NCBI GenBank assembly: GCA_963693365.1
Contig: CAVNZM010000013.1
Span: 930,001-994,000 of the forward strand
From: Amoebidium appalachense
Lineage: Eukaryota; Ichthyosporea
Reading direction: 5' to 3'
DNA length: 64,000 nucleotides
In this document: positions 1 through 16,953 of the stretch, one piece after another
Position numbering within the stretch: the stretch's first letter is position 1
Layout of the letters: the number at the start of each line of letters is the position of its first letter
Notes under the pieces: model-generated
Told to the model about the DNA's origin: nothing
The model's input: the letters and a program-made list of their open reading frames with translations, nothing else
The model's database searches: none
Translations under genes and position numbers: made by a program

Positions 1-3201
<3,201 letters not shown>

Positions 3202-6200
3202 ATGGAGAGGGTCATTTCCTTACCTCCGCCCCAGGACTCGGTCCCATTTACGGAACCTGACACACACGCACCTACTTTCGCCTGCAAACACAAAGGTTGT
3301 AGCGAATCTTTCCACGACAAAGATTCGCTTCGAACACACACCACCAATTGTCACAGAATTGACATGCGCCAGAACCGAACCAAACGACCGACAGGTGAGG
3401 GTGTGGAGGGGGGGGGGGACTCTCTGCCTGTCCCGCGCTCGCTCCTTCCCACCCCTGGATACGTCGTTGACCCATTACTATTTACTTGCCGACACAAGGG
3501 GTGTGGCCACTCTTTCGCTGACAAGAAATTGCTCAAGGAACATGTTTCCACCGCCCATTGGTATGCTAGCCAGCAAGCCACACGACGGTCAGGCCCGAGA
3601 GACTACACGGGCGAGATGCCGACTGGTGAGGAGAGTATAGGCCGGGGGGGGAATTTTGCGTAAACGGTCAACGAAAATGGCAAAGGAGGAGGACGTCGTG
3701 AAGGATGAACATGGCACGAGAAGGAGAGGTGTGAAGAGAGAAAGGATGGACACAGAGGGAAGTGAGAATGAAGGGAGGGAGGGAAGGAAAAAGAGTGCGG
3801 GGAAGGAGAGAGGGAAACAGGGATGAGGAAAGTGGAAGGAAGAGGGGACGAGGTGGGGAGGATGAAAAAGGAATTGAGGGGGTTGAAAATACGGCAAGGA
3901 AAAGAGGGCGGCCCCGTGTGCAAAGGGAGACGGAAGTTGCAACAGAAAAAAAGAGGGAAAAGAGGGAAAAGGTGAGAGAAAAACTGCTGAAAGAAGAGGG
4001 AAAACAGGCGGTGGAGCGAGGGAGAACAAGAAGGAGTGTTGTTGCCGAGGAAACAGAGGAAAAGAAAGAGGGAGTGAAGGAAAAGAGGGTTGAAATGACG
4101 GAGAAAAGGGAGGAAAATGACGGGAAAGTGGCGGGAAATAGGGGCGAGGGGGATATTCAGATGGTGGTAAAACGAAAACCGGGAAGGCCAAAGAAAATCC
4201 GACCGGTGACCGAGAAAACTGCGGAGGTGAGTATGGAGAAGAGAGAAGAAGGGGGAAAAGGCGCGAAGGGAAATGTGGGAGGGGTTGAAGTGAACAAGGA
4301 CGACGGGAAAGAGGATGAACGGAGGGAGAATGTGGGAGGTGTGGAAGAGAATAAAGTCAAAGAAGAAGAGACAGAGACAACAGGAATTGTGGGTGAAGTA
4401 GAGGTGGAAAAGGTAGGGAAGGAAGGAGAAAATTTGAGAACTGGAGTGGTTGAACAGGAAGGGGAAAGAGAGGTGATACAAACAAGCCAAGTAGAGGAAG
4501 GAGGGAAAACAGTGGAGAAAGACAATGAAACGAACGGGGAAAGGCAAGAAATTGAAAGTGGAGCCGTGCAGGAGAAGGAGGGAAATATCGAGGAAAAGGA
4601 AAAGGATGTGATCGAGGAAGAGGGGAAGGGGAATGACAGAAACGAGTGGACGAGGGACGGGGTGGTGCAGGAGGAAGAGAAACAGAGAACAACGGCTGGT
4701 GAAGTGGCAGGGGATTCGCCGAAGAAACAAGAGAGTGATGAAACCAAAGAGGAAACGAGGGAGGAGCCGGAAAAGGACGAAGAAGGGGAGAAGAATGACG
4801 AGACTGAACCGAGGGAGGAAAAGGATAGAAACGAGGAGAATAAGCAGGACGGCGGGAACGCGGGTGGGGAATCGGACAGCGAAGTTTTGGACATGGGGGC
4901 TGTACTCCCACCCCCACGAAATTTGCTCAACACGGCGGGGTTTATCGAACAGTCGTTGACTTTTTCCTGCCGGCAGAAGGGGTGCAACGAGGTATTTCCG
5001 GACAGGGAGACACTCACCCTGCACACGAGAACGCAACACCCTGTGCGCGTGATCAAAAAACGGACGCCGGCAAACAGCGGACGCGAGCCAGAAACCCCCT
5101 CCTCCGCGCCTACGACCCCCGCTGCACGCGAAATTACGCGGGGTTCCGGAGACGTAAATGCGAGCTTGCAAACGGGAACGGAAACGAAAACGGACGGCGG
5201 CGGCGTAACGGAGATTAAAACGGAGGATGGGGTGGTCGGAATAACCCTATGGAGGAGACCGTCGCGGTATGTCCCGAACGCGAACGCGGAAGGAGGGGGG
5301 TTTGAAGCGCACGACCCCGGATTAATCTGCTCGGATTGCGGGTACCAGGCGAGAAACACGCGGGGTTTGGACAGGCACTTTAAGGTGCACTTAAGGGAGG
5401 TGCAGGAAATTCTGGGCGTCGCTGGGATGGGAACGTTAGAGAAAACGGAGGTTGTGTATGTGGATGATGGAGAGGAAGGGGAGGGGGAGGGGGTTTTTAA
5501 TGAGTTGGAGTGCGAAATTTGCGGACGCGTGGCGGGGAATAAGAGCGCGTTAACGAAACATAAAATGAGGGAACATCCGGAAGGGTGGGAGGAGGAAGAG
5601 GGAGGGAATGAATTGGAGTGCGAGGTGTGTGGTCATATTTCGGGGAATAAAAGCGCACTGACGAAACATAAAATGCGCGAACACCCCGAGGGGGAGGAAG
5701 GGGAGGAGGAAGAGGAGAGAGTAAACGAGTGGAAATGCGAAATATGCGGACAAATTGCGGGGAATAAAGGTTCGTTGACGAAACATAAAATGCGGGAACA
5801 TCCGGATTGGGAAGGGGGTGAGAAGGAGAGAGTAAACGAGTTGGAATGCGAAATATGCGGACACGTCGCGGGGAATAAAGCTTCGTTGACGAAACATAAA
5901 ATGCGCGAACATCCGGACGGGGAAGGGGGGGAGAAGGAGAGAGAAAATGAGTTGGAATGCGAAATATGCGGACACATTGCGGGGAATAAAGGCTCGTTGA
6001 CGAAACATAAAATGCGGGCACACCCGGAGGAGGAGGAGGAAGAAGAGGAGGAGGAAGAGGGTTGGGTAAATGAATTGGAGTGTGTCGTTTGTGGGCACAT
6101 AGCAGGAAACAAGGCCGCGTTAACGAAACATAAAAGGAGAGAACATCCGGATGAAGAGGAATGGGAAGGGGAGGAAGAAGAGGGGGAGGAAAGAAACGAG

Positions 6201-6857
6201 TTGGAGTGTGAAATATGTGGGCACGTCGCCGGAAACAAGGGTTCGTTGACGGAACATAAAATGCGGGTTCACACTTCGGAAGACTCGGAGGAGGAAGAGG
6301 GGGAGGAGGAGGAAGGAGGAGTAAACGAGCTTGAATGCGGCATATGCGGACACATAGCAGGAAACAAGGCCGGGCTGACGAAACACAAAACATGCGAACA
6401 CCAACCTCGTTTCGACCCGGAACGGCTGCACGTGTGCGAGGTGAAAGGGTGCGGTATGGCGTACGCGCGCCGAAACCACCTCATGTCACACATGCGCGCA
6501 CACAAAAACAACAACTACAAACATAGCCTGAACGTCGGCGGCGGCTCCGGCGGCTCGCGGGGCGGAGGCAGGGGAACACGGAGCGTCCGGGGTTACGAAT
6601 GCGGGTACGAGGGGTGCGGGGCGTCGTTTTCCCGTTCTGACCACCTCGCGGACCATCAACGGACGCATACGGGGGATAAACCGTACGCGTGCACGGTTAA
6701 AGGGTGCAAGGCGAGGTTTTCCGTAAAGTCTTCCCTGTACTATCATTTGCAGTCGAGCGTCCACGCGGAGAGGAAGTATGCGTGCACGCACAAGGGGTGC
6801 GGGCAGAAGTTCTTTAGGAAGTGGACGTTGGTGGTGCATACGCGCACGCATGGGTGA
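3202..6857 (+). CDS. C2H2 zinc-finger protein with AT-hooks and an eight-finger tandem array
   Basis: Likely nuclear DNA-binding protein, perhaps a transcription factor. An ATG at 3202 (context AAAATGG) opens a 5' segment with two fingers of the type CxHKGCxxxFxxKxxLxxH (about 3280-3350 and 3484-3560). The main frame (3762-6857; first ATG 3768) is very Glu/Lys-rich at first. It then shows AT-hook cores KRGRPR (near 3903) and KPGRPK (near 4175), a third finger of the same type (about 4957-5040), a finger at about 5320-5395, eight tandem CxxCGHxAGNKxxLTKHKMREH fingers (5495-6405), and four C-terminal fingers (about 6430-6850), two joined by a TGDKP linker. That is 16 fingers in all. The first and main segments lie in different frames. 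Region 3641-3832 is open in the third frame, and I found no strong acceptor, so the 5' join is unresolved. The protein ends at TGA 6855-6857. Family and zinc binding are clear; targets are unknown. Confidence 0.85.
3641..3832 (+). other. Third-frame coding-like bridge between two zinc-finger frames
   Basis: Between the end of the first frame (stop 3661-3663) and the main frame, the remaining frame is open from the G-run at 3643-3651 to a TGA at about 3830. It encodes a basic/acidic stretch (starting AGGGILRKRSTKMAKEED) of the same composition as the rest of the protein. Either two tiny introns or two single-base length changes in homopolymers would be needed to join the three frames. The G-run at 3643-3651 is the obvious place for the first change. 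Confidence 0.4.
5495..6405 (+). repeat. Eight tandem C2H2 finger units with acidic linkers
   Basis: Eight coding repeat units of about 105-130 bases lie head to tail. Each encodes NELECEICGHxAGNKxxL, then TKHKMREHP, then a Glu-rich linker of 8-20 residues. The zinc ligands (CxxC, HxxxxH) are intact in every unit. The linkers vary in length by GAG/GAA expansion. This is an array grown by unequal crossing-over or slippage inside a gene, with the finger core held constant. Confidence 0.9.
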
Positions 6858-7020
6858 TGGGGGCGAGACGGCTGTTGGGGGAATTTGGGTGTGTTTTGTT
6901 TGTTTGTTTGTTTTTTTTGGGGGGGGGGGGGGGAGGGGTAGGTAGATGTGCTGGTGTTAGTAGGGGATGGACCTTTTTTGGTTATTCTTTTGATGTGTGT
7001 GTGTTTCGAGGAGAGGGGAA

Positions 7021-7055
<35 letters not shown>

Positions 7056-7242
7056 CTGTAATGTTTGTAGGTAATGTGATCTGAATGGCCGTATGATTTT
7101 GTGATTTTTTGTTTTTGGTACGAATACACACATGTGCCATGTACACACACACACAACGCAAACACTCGCGGGAGTGCACATGTGCTTTGTTTGATACAAG
7201 TGTGAAATTTGGGTGGATGGATGTGGTTCTATAGCAAGTCGT

Positions 7243-7283
<41 letters not shown>

Positions 7284-7854
7284 CAATTGAATGGGTTTCC
7301 TGTATTGGTATATGAGCAGAAATTAAAAAAGGTCAGCTATGTTAATTGATATCTACGGTAGGATGTTGTTTTTAAGATTGAGATATTTGCAGAAATCGAT
7401 GTCGAAGTGTTTACCGCGTACATGGTAGGACTAAATGTTTGCGATGGTATTGCGGGTGCCTGAGATATGAGTTCGAAAATAGATATGAGTTCGAAAATTT
7501 GGGAAATTTTTGGATATATTTGAATATGAACTGTCCGATAGCATTCAGTGGCCCACGTGCGAATATTTTGCGGTATGAAAACCTTGTTTTTCAAGTGTCT
7601 GAGATATAAATGTCCGAAATACCTAAAATGGTCATCAATACATTCGGATCCCCCCACCCTCAGTTTCTTCCAATCCACGAGTGCGGCAGACACACACACG
7701 GGTATACACACACAGACACGTACGTGGACACACGCATGTGCGCATACAGACACGTGCGCGCACGCGCACACACACACTCACTCACTCACGCACACACACA
7801 CACACACACACACACTCTCTCTCTCTCTCCCCCCCCTCCTCCCCCCCCCCCCCT

Positions 7855-7885
<31 letters not shown>

Positions 7886-8020
7886 GGCCCGCCCCGCTCT
7901 CTCTTTCTCTCTCCCTCTCACATGCACAAGCACAAGCACACCTACACACAGCACAATTAACCATCGACATACACACACACACACACACAGAACACGCGCA
8001 TGCGCATGCACGCATGCACG

Positions 8021-8071
<51 letters not shown>

Positions 8072-9256
8072 GCGCACACACAAACACATACACACACACA
8101 CACACATACACACGTGCACACACACACAACGACATCACCTTGCATGGACACACACATGACAAGATTATTACCACAAACACAATCACAACTGGTAGGCACG
8201 TAGGTTCACAACCCCCCCTCTCCCCAAAATCGTAGCATACGCGCGCACACGCGCGCGCACACACACACACACACGTGCACACGCTCCGAGGCAATCCCCC
8301 GTCCCCCTCCCCCCCGGGCCCGCCCTCCCACGGTACCCCCTCCCCTCCCCCTCCCCCCCCCCCCCTCTTTCCCCCCCCCCCCCCCCCCCCCCCCCCATCC
8401 CCCAAACAGCTAGGTAGTATAATTCTAGAGCACTTCCCGGCCCTGTTTCCCCCCAGCCTCCTCACCCATAACCTTATTCAAGTACAAACCCATCTTGCAC
8501 AAAATGACGAGACATGCTGACTAATCTTTAACTTTCCAATTTTATTTTTACTTCAATTTTTTTTTTTGACATTTTAACTTCAAGGCATACTAGTAGTACT
8601 CCCATCTCATCAGAAGTTCACCTGCTCCATTCATTTCTGCACGTTACGAAATCCCCGTCTCCCCCCCTCCCCCCCCCCCCCCCCCCCCCCTCCCCCCTCC
8701 CCCCCCCCCCCCCCCCCCCCCCCCCCCGCTCCCCCCCCCCCCCCCCTGCCCCTTCATGTGTGCAACTAATGGTGCGGGCGCAATCCTCCCCTCTGACCAT
8801 CGTATTTATAACGGGGGTGTATACTTTGTTTACTTGAGGCACGGAGAGACCAGTCTCAGGTATGGGGGGATTTTTCTCGGTATATCCCCTCAGTGTTATA
8901 ATATACTATGTAACATGGAGCTCGAGGTCGGATGATGATACGTATAACCCACCGCCGCCTTCCCGGAATATGTGCCCCCCCTCCCACCTCCCTCCCCCCC
9001 CCCCCCCCCCCCCCCCCCCCCACCTCCCCCCCATATAACCCACTCCCCCACCCACCACTCCACCACATACGACAGGTAGAGTTACTCGTTCACCTAATGA
9101 TGTCACCACCAATGTTCCATTCCACCCCTCCCCCCCTCCCCCCTCCCCCCCCTCCCCCCCTCCTCCCGGGATGCTCCCTCCTCCCCCCCACCAACACACA
9201 CCTCTTTCCTCTCTCCCTCCCCCTGCCCTGCCCACCCCCCCTCCCACACGCGCACG

Positions 9257-9315
<59 letters not shown>

Positions 9316-10488
9316 ACACACACACACGCGCGCACGCGCGCGCGCGCGCACGCGCGCGCACCTGCCCATCCAGCCCGCCATGTCTACCCCCTCCCCACCA
9401 TCACCTCCCCCCCCTTCTTCCCCCCCCTCCCCCCCCCCCCCCCCTCTTCCCCTCCAAACATCCCCCGCTACACATTCGGCACCCTCCCACATTTTCACAC
9501 TTCCTCAAATTTCGCCTCTCACCCGGGCTAACCCCCCCCCCCCCCCCCCCCAACCCAACCCCACTCCCCCCCCCCCCCCCTCCCCCTCCATCCCCCTGCC
9601 TCCCCTTTCCCCCGTACCCCCAACCCGTTTCCCCCAACGGCTCGGTGTGTCATGCCATATCCGTATGGTGGGGTGTGTGGGTGCGTCTCTGGTGCCATAT
9701 GATCGCAAGGTCACTTAGGTCAGCTGATCACTAGCCAATCACGTTCCTTGCTTGCATACCATATATGGGTGATCTTATATGGTATAATCCTTCTATTCCG
9801 TTACTACGGGACATTATTGCTGGCGAAATGTGAGCATGCGGTCACGAATCAGTTAACCTGTCCGAGCTATGTTTCCTACTGGTCTAGGGTATATCTATGA
9901 TGTTCTTTTCAGTTTATAATCTTCACCTGTTGTGATAACGTCATCTCACAATTATGATATACCGTCGTGCCTCAGGTTGGGTATTATGCATATGCATATA
10001 TTCGAATTCCTTGAGTTAGGAATTTTATATCAGCCTCTAAATAAACAATGCAGGAAAAAATTATAGCACTCCGACGGTTGAATAACGGTTTTTGGTATAT
10101 CCGATTGGATATCTGGTGAAGTCACCTCAGCGACTATCTCCTTGTGTCTATGGCAATGGTAGTGTATATTCATTCTTAGCCCTGTCTGATGCCCTGATCC
10201 AAATATTACGGATATATATATATCATACGCCATGATATCCGCATACATATCATCCCAGTGACAAAAGATTCAGCGGTCGAGTAAACGGGGCCCAAAATAC
10301 ACCGATAATGTCCGCGCGGTAACACCATTGGCCAAATATAGAAATTTGGGCGGGAAGTTTTTGCGCACCAAAAAAACTTTTTTGTTAAAACTATAAAAAA
10401 AAGTAGGAATATGGGACCGAATTCCTCAATCTCAACTTCCACATCTGCTTTACGTCATTTTTTGGCTGCACGTGCACAGCCACCGGGG

Positions 10489-10800
<312 letters not shown>

Positions 10801-10962
10801 TGCATGCACGGGCATGAACCACACACACATAAAACCGTTAGTGCCCTCTCATTTTGGTAAAATCCATCCTCCCTCCCTCCCCCCCTCCCCCCTCCCCCCC
10901 CCCCCCCCCCCCCCCCCCGCGCCCCCCCCCCCCCCCCTCCCCCCCCCCTCCCCCCCCCCCCT

Positions 10963-10994
<32 letters not shown>

Positions 10995-11673
10995 CCCTCT
11001 CCCCCCCCCCCCCCCCCCCCCCGCCATTTCCCCATCAATCCAGAGTGTGTTTGCTCTGTGCCGGCCTCCCGTTACCTGCAGGCATCCTTATCCATAAACC
11101 TTTATTTGAGTCACTGTGGCACATTGAATGTCACAGTGCCGCCCACTTTTGGAAACTGCCAAACATGCGCATATAATGATGTATAAACGTGTACTCCAAA
11201 CTTCACCCTCTCCGTTCCTCCTATATGTGCACTTCAACCTCCCCCCCCTCCCCCCCCCCCCCCCCCCCCCCCCCCACACCTCCCCCTCCTCCCCCCCCCC
11301 CCCTCTCCCCCGCACAACACCCCCTCATTGTCCTGATGAAACCATCACATTGAAATAATTACTCATCCCCTCCAATGATCCCCCCCTCCCTCCCTCCACC
11401 CCCTCTCCCCCCTTCCCCCGCGCCCCCTCCCCTCCCCTCCTCCACTTGCTCGCACACACCCCCACCACACACCTGCCACCTCTCCCCCTTCCCCCTCCCC
11501 CCTCCCCTCCATCTTTCCCCTTCCCCCCCCCCCCCCCTCCTCCCCCTCCCTCATCTCTTCCCTCTCCCCCCCCCCCCCCTCTTCCCCTCCCCTCCCCCCC
11601 GCTCTACCTACCCTTTCTATCCCAAACCCCACCCATCCACCCACCAGGCGTCCTCCTCCTGCCCTCCCTTTTA

Positions 11674-11708
<35 letters not shown>

Positions 11709-12502
11709 CCCCCTCCCCCTCCCCCCCCACACACACACGCGCGCGTGCGCGCGCCCCCGACTAACTGTTTGTATATATGTGAGGGCATGTCTCCGGTACC
11801 ATTTATTTGGCTCAGCTGGTCATTAGCCAATCATATTCCTCCCTGCATACGTGGTGTTTTAATCGCCAAATATCTCTTATCCGTTAATACAACCTTGTGA
11901 CACGGCAGACAAGCAAAGCTCAATGAATGTAATAAAATGTTATTCAGCTATGGGTCCACAAAACCGACACGGGGGGCTTTATATCAAACAGGCTATAAAA
12001 AAAATAAAAAAAATATATCATTGGCAATCAAGAATCTAAAGGCGTAGGACCCAGTTGACAAAAACTGGATAATTTTAGGGTCTATTATGCCAGGCTTCCA
12101 TTTTAACCAATAAGATGTGGAACCTCAGCATCCGATGTATTCATTGGAAGTCTGCCACGGTCATTTTTGGGTTTCACAATCATTCCAACCCCCTCCCCCC
12201 CCCCCCCCCCCCCCCCCCCTTTCCCCCTCCCCCCCCCCCTCCCCCCCCGTCTTCCCCTCCCCCCCCCCCCCCCCCCTCCTCCTCCCCCCTCCCCCCAAAC
12301 CTCCCCTCCCCCCCCTCCTCCTTTTCTCCGTCCACTTTATCTACTCTTGCACCCCAGATTATCCCTTCATACCTACTCAGTCCCTCCCCACCCCCCACTT
12401 TACATCCCCCTCCCCCTCCCCCTCCCCCTCCCCTCCCCCCACCTTCTGTACTCCAACCTTGGCTCCCACCCCCCCCCCCCCCTCCCCCCCCCCCCCCCCC
12501 CC

Positions 12503-12534
<32 letters not shown>

Positions 12535-12664
12535 CCATCTTCCCCCCCCCCCTCCCCCCCCGCCTCCCCCCCGTCCCCGCCCCAAAGCTCAGCTTCCATA
12601 GAAAATCTTATCAGGCTTTGACAATCAACCGAGGCACCATTTCAGCCGAGTTCCGGAGCCATTT

Positions 12665-12935
12665 TAGGCCTCCATTTTGGACTTCCTCCCTAAAACCAAC
12701 CACCGCTTCTCCCATTTTAGCGTCTGGGCGCTGACCAGCTGAGAGCCACATTTCTCAAATGCATCTCACCAATCAAGGGACTCAATCAAACTGTGTCACA
12801 TTGCCGATGTCGACATACGACAGATCCCAGCTTCCCTTGTTAAAGCGAGAATGTGGCTCGCCCGCCAGCGGCAAAAATGGGAGTAGCAGTGGTTGCTTTA
12901 AGCCTCCATTTTGGACTTCCTCCCTTAATATAGCT
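12665..12935. mobile_element. MITE-like inverted-repeat element flanked by direct repeats
   Basis: The arm at about 12695-12757 (ACCACCGCTTCTCCCATTTT, then GAGCCACATTTCTC) is matched in inverse orientation at about 12846-12895 (GAGAATGTGGCTC, then AAAATGGGAGTAGCAGTGGT), leaving a loop of about 90 bases. Just outside both arms is the direct repeat CCTCCATTTTGGACTTCCTC (about 12670 and 12902). Inverted arms with flanking direct repeats and no coding capacity fit a non-autonomous transposon remnant, although the direct repeat is longer than a usual target-site duplication. Confidence 0.5.
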
Positions 12936-13875
12936 TCCCCCTTCCAGGCAAGTTGTTCGACCGCAACTCACGGTTTACATGTTCTGTTGAAGTCGAACAT
13001 AATAAGCACCCCCCCACCCCCCCCCTCCCCCCGTCCCCCCCGTTCTGTGGCCGGTACGCACCCCAAAAAACGGTGCGATGAATAAATGAGACTTAAACAC
13101 CATATAAAACAAAAGTGAGCTCATTTTCAAAAGATAGAACGTTTTCGGTAAATGTGCATTGCTTAGCAAGTGCTCCCTTCAGGGAATGATAGTGCTATTG
13201 TTCTTTTTGTCTATTTGAAATATCATAGTAACTGGGATAACACTATTGTGGGCTGGGTGGGGTAACGGTTGTTTTTCTGTTTTTCTTGCTGTCTGGTTTG
13301 CGTTGTCTCTGATATCTTGTCTGTAAGATTTGTGGTTCTAGCGCTGCCAGTGGCCGTGTAGTAGTAAAAATTAATCAGAGGTGTTTTTTACAAGATGTAC
13401 ATGTGATGCGTATGAGACACATGTTGTGTTTTCGGATTGGCCGGAGGGAGCGGCCAACAAGGTGCAATGGTCCCGTTTCTTGCTACTCCCCCCTTCTTTT
13501 TCTGTCATACCTGCCCATTTATAAGATACTTTTTGGGCTGTATGTTTCGAGTCTTATCTCCTTTTAAAGATCAGTCGCAAACGATGCGACTGTGACACTG
13601 AAACCTTGTGCAAGCAAACTATTGGTTATTGTCACTCAGGAATTCGCAGTCCAGTAGTTTGGTTGGTTAGAAATCAGCATTTTAGAAACCTCTTACACTG
13701 TGTCTTTTCTCCTCATGATCCTTCATGGTTTTTCATTCTTCCGGTATACAGCCGGTTGCTAATAAACGTGCCCATGTACATGTGCGGTGTGTGTGTATGT
13801 GCACGCACACGCCTCTGGGTAAACTATGCGCGCGCGCGTGTGTATTTCTTTTTCTTTTTCTTTTCTTTCTTTCTT

Positions 13876-13906
<31 letters not shown>

Positions 13907-14689
13907 GATGGCTGTGCGTGCGTGGGGATGTACACGTCAGAACCGTGAGCATTCTCTTTTTGCTCTCTTTTATGCGTGCACGTGTGTGTGGGGGGGAAGA
14001 TAGAGGGGGGGGGGGGGGGGGGGAGCGGGGAGGGGGGGGGGGGGGGGAGGGGGAAAGAAAATCTGATTTGAAAGATAGGAGTTTGCAGGGTTGCTAGGAC
14101 CAGGGGCCTCGGACCCTGGGGGGGAAGGAGGTGAGGGTTGGAGGAAGGGGGGAGGGGGAGGGGAACATTTTTTTTTCCTTTGGGGGCAGGGGGGGGGGGG
14201 AGGAAGGGGGGGGGGGGGGGGGAGGGTCGAGGGGAATTATGGGGGTGAGGGGGGGGGGGGGGGGGGGAGGGGGAGAGGGGGTTGGGGGGGGGGGAAGGGG
14301 GGGTGTTAAATAAATTCAACACGAAATCCTCGGAACTTGATATGTTGGCACAAGATGTATTATAATAGTCTTAACGTGAATTTGTGCATTTGTGGGTGGT
14401 TGGCTTGAATGTGGATTCAATTTTTTGCCCCACAGCGCATGTTCATATGCGCGTGTGCGTGTACAAGTGTGTGTGTGCCATGCGCGTACACGTGTGTGCA
14501 TGCATGCCTGGCTCACGGTGTGTATGTGTGTATGTATTGTAAACATGGTTGTGTATATTGTCGGACGGACTACGGGAGTCGCGCCCTGTAGTTAGTCGCG
14601 CGTACTGGCCAATCAAAATGGTTGGTCAGGAAGCGGCTGTCGTCCCACAATCGCATGGCGAACTGCCCCTGGGTAGGGCGGCAGTCTCG

Positions 14690-15075
14690 GCTAGATATGA
14701 TCAGATTGGAAACATGCCTGGATCCAGTTTTGTGGGTGCCGAGGTTAGTCCGATCTATCGGTTTTAATCTCTTTTCTTCCTCTCTTCCTCAATATATCCG
14801 TTTTAAGGTGACTATCCTAGATCACCTTATTAATGCTGCACAGTATGATATTGTGATCCGGTGCCTTAACTTTCTTTCGGAGCTACCGATGCTAGCCTCT
14901 GCTTACCCATAATATGTAATAGGGTTGTCATATACTACGATGGCGCTCATTGTTGCCTAGCATGTACATATGTCACTGGCTGCATGTGATTGGCTGCGCT
15001 GGAAAACGCAGTAGGCCGTCGAATGTGGATGGGCAACGGGCAGTGTCCACGCAATAAAACGTGTGTAAACCCCTT
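14690..15075 (+). repeat. Dispersed repeat copy A with a conserved short open frame
   Basis: This segment is similar along its length to the reverse complement of 48715-49070. Shared blocks include an identical 26-base stretch (ending GCAGTAGGCCGTC, near 14990-15015) and a frame ending in TAA at about 14912, whose last residues include LDHLINAAQYDIV and RCLNFLSELPMLA. The two copies differ mostly at synonymous positions within that frame. It could be a fragment of a transposon or repeat-family coding sequence. No relative is recognised. Confidence 0.6.
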
Positions 15076-16783
15076 GACACAATCCATACGATCAGTGTCT
15101 GCCTACGCTATGATACACAACCAAGTTTTCAGTGTGCGCGTGGGGGTGTACGTGTAATTATAGGTGTGTGTGTGTGTGTGTGTCTGTGTGTGGGGGTGGG
15201 TGTAGGTGTGCGTTGTGTGCGTGCGTGAAATTCTGTGTGCGTCACGGTGTGTGTGTTGGAGGAGGGAGGGGTGGGCGTGGGTGACTGTGCGAGTATTCAA
15301 AAACATGCCAGAGAGGGTGCATCACCCGCCGGGATGGATATCTGCATGATGTGCGTCTTGTACATGTGCATGATGTCATTATGCGTACAGTGGTGTGTGT
15401 GTCTGTTGATCACTGTTGTACCATGAATATACTTCTGGATATGTGTGCATAAAATATGGATGGCATACTGTCCTGGTGTGCGTGTAGGCATGTGCTTGCG
15501 TTTCCGTGCATCATGCGTGCCAGTGGGGCTCAGAGCCGCTGAAACAGAGATTTCCGGGAGCCTGGGCTTTTGCCCCCACGTAGCCCCACGCACGACTTGT
15601 GAGTCCGGGAGTGACGCGCGTTGTGTTTACTACGCACAGTCGGAACTGGGTCATAACAAAAGGCTCAAAATGTCACTGTAACTTGAAGCATAGTAGGATT
15701 TTCCAAAAACGGTTTCAAATTCACGGCGAGAAGTTATTCTTTGGTTAGACAAAGGTTTTTTCTCTTTTCTTTTTTTGGCAGAGAAATATTCGAGAATCTA
15801 CAACAGCTGTTAATGTTATGCACTGAATGACTTATGATTGGTAGATAGCAGTTTACCGCACAGCCAATCAAAGGGATAACCAGTTATCACGCTAGATGAA
15901 CACATTGGGGGATCCTTAGCGTAAATTAAATAAATTGCTGAGATCCAAAAATAAGAGTTATAAGACGAATCAAATTTAGCAATGCAAAATAGCTAAGCGG
16001 CCACAAACATGTAATTTGCCCTCTAATGTCTTAGCATGGTTTTATATTCAACTTAAGAATAGAAAACTAGTTAGTTTTGAGCTAAATTGGAAAAAACATT
16101 TTGTGTAGAACGCACTTGGATCCAGGACACTTGGACTTCCAAGCAGGCTCTGTGGGGACTAGAGGTCAGTTCCCCAAGGCCCCGAGTCGGCGAAGTGGGA
16201 ATGGGGCACCGGGGGTTCTCAAAAAACGGATGAGAAGCAGGGACAAAAGATTTAAAATAATATTAAGTTCTATATAAGAAATAGACGTAAATGTGTCATC
16301 ACACAACAAAGAGCTTTGCATGTTTGCAGAACACAGCGTCCGAACGATCACCGTCATCCTATTCACGTAGCCACAACATCCCCACATGTAGCCACCTGCG
16401 CTTTTGTGATTGGTTGTTAGTTTCTGATTTGCTTTTTTAATCACTGTGTTTCCATTGGTTAACAGTTAGGGTTCTACCCGTCGTTCTACCGTAGAACCGA
16501 AGCTGGGCGAGGGCCCTCGCCGAGGGGTCGTTCTTATTATTGTAAGCAATATTGACACAAAGAATGTATTTATCACAGTAAAATAATAAACTATATTTTA
16601 TTTAGAGATTTATAAAAGTTATAGAAAATCAACCTAATTAACAGTCATTTCTTATAAACTAGAGACTCGCGTTTAACGATTTTCTGAGCTCGAGGTACGT
16701 ACGGTTGTGGTAACGGCGTAATGCACAATTTTCATTGAACAAAGATCATGTTTTATAACCACCGCACCGAAAAAGCAAGCAGG

Positions 16784-16790
16784 TATAAAA
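16784..16790 (+). promoter_or_regulatory. Possible TATA box of the ATP-grasp gene
   Basis: TATAAAA lies about 164 bases upstream of the ATG at 16954 and is followed by a pyrimidine-rich stretch that could hold the start site. It is the only such motif close to this gene. Position and use are inferred. Confidence 0.3.
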
Positions 16791-16953
16791 TGATGCCTCT
16801 ACCCGGTTTTCCATCATTCGCGGCAGTTGTACCCACCCAAAAGTCAGACTCGCCACAACTGCAGACATCGAAAAAAAACTTAAACAAAACACAGACGTCA
16901 ACATTGTTTACAATATACAAACACACAAAAGGTTTTTAAATTAGTTTTCAAAT

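Noticed and set aside
3603-6393. Long minus-strand frames (522, 400 and 298 codons)
   Set aside because: Antisense shadows of the zinc-finger gene, opened by its purine-rich Glu/Lys codons. No domain and no splice signals.
10860-12600. Proline-rich plus frames of 110-205 residues
   Set aside because: Read through C-runs only. The unique sequence between has no coding signature.
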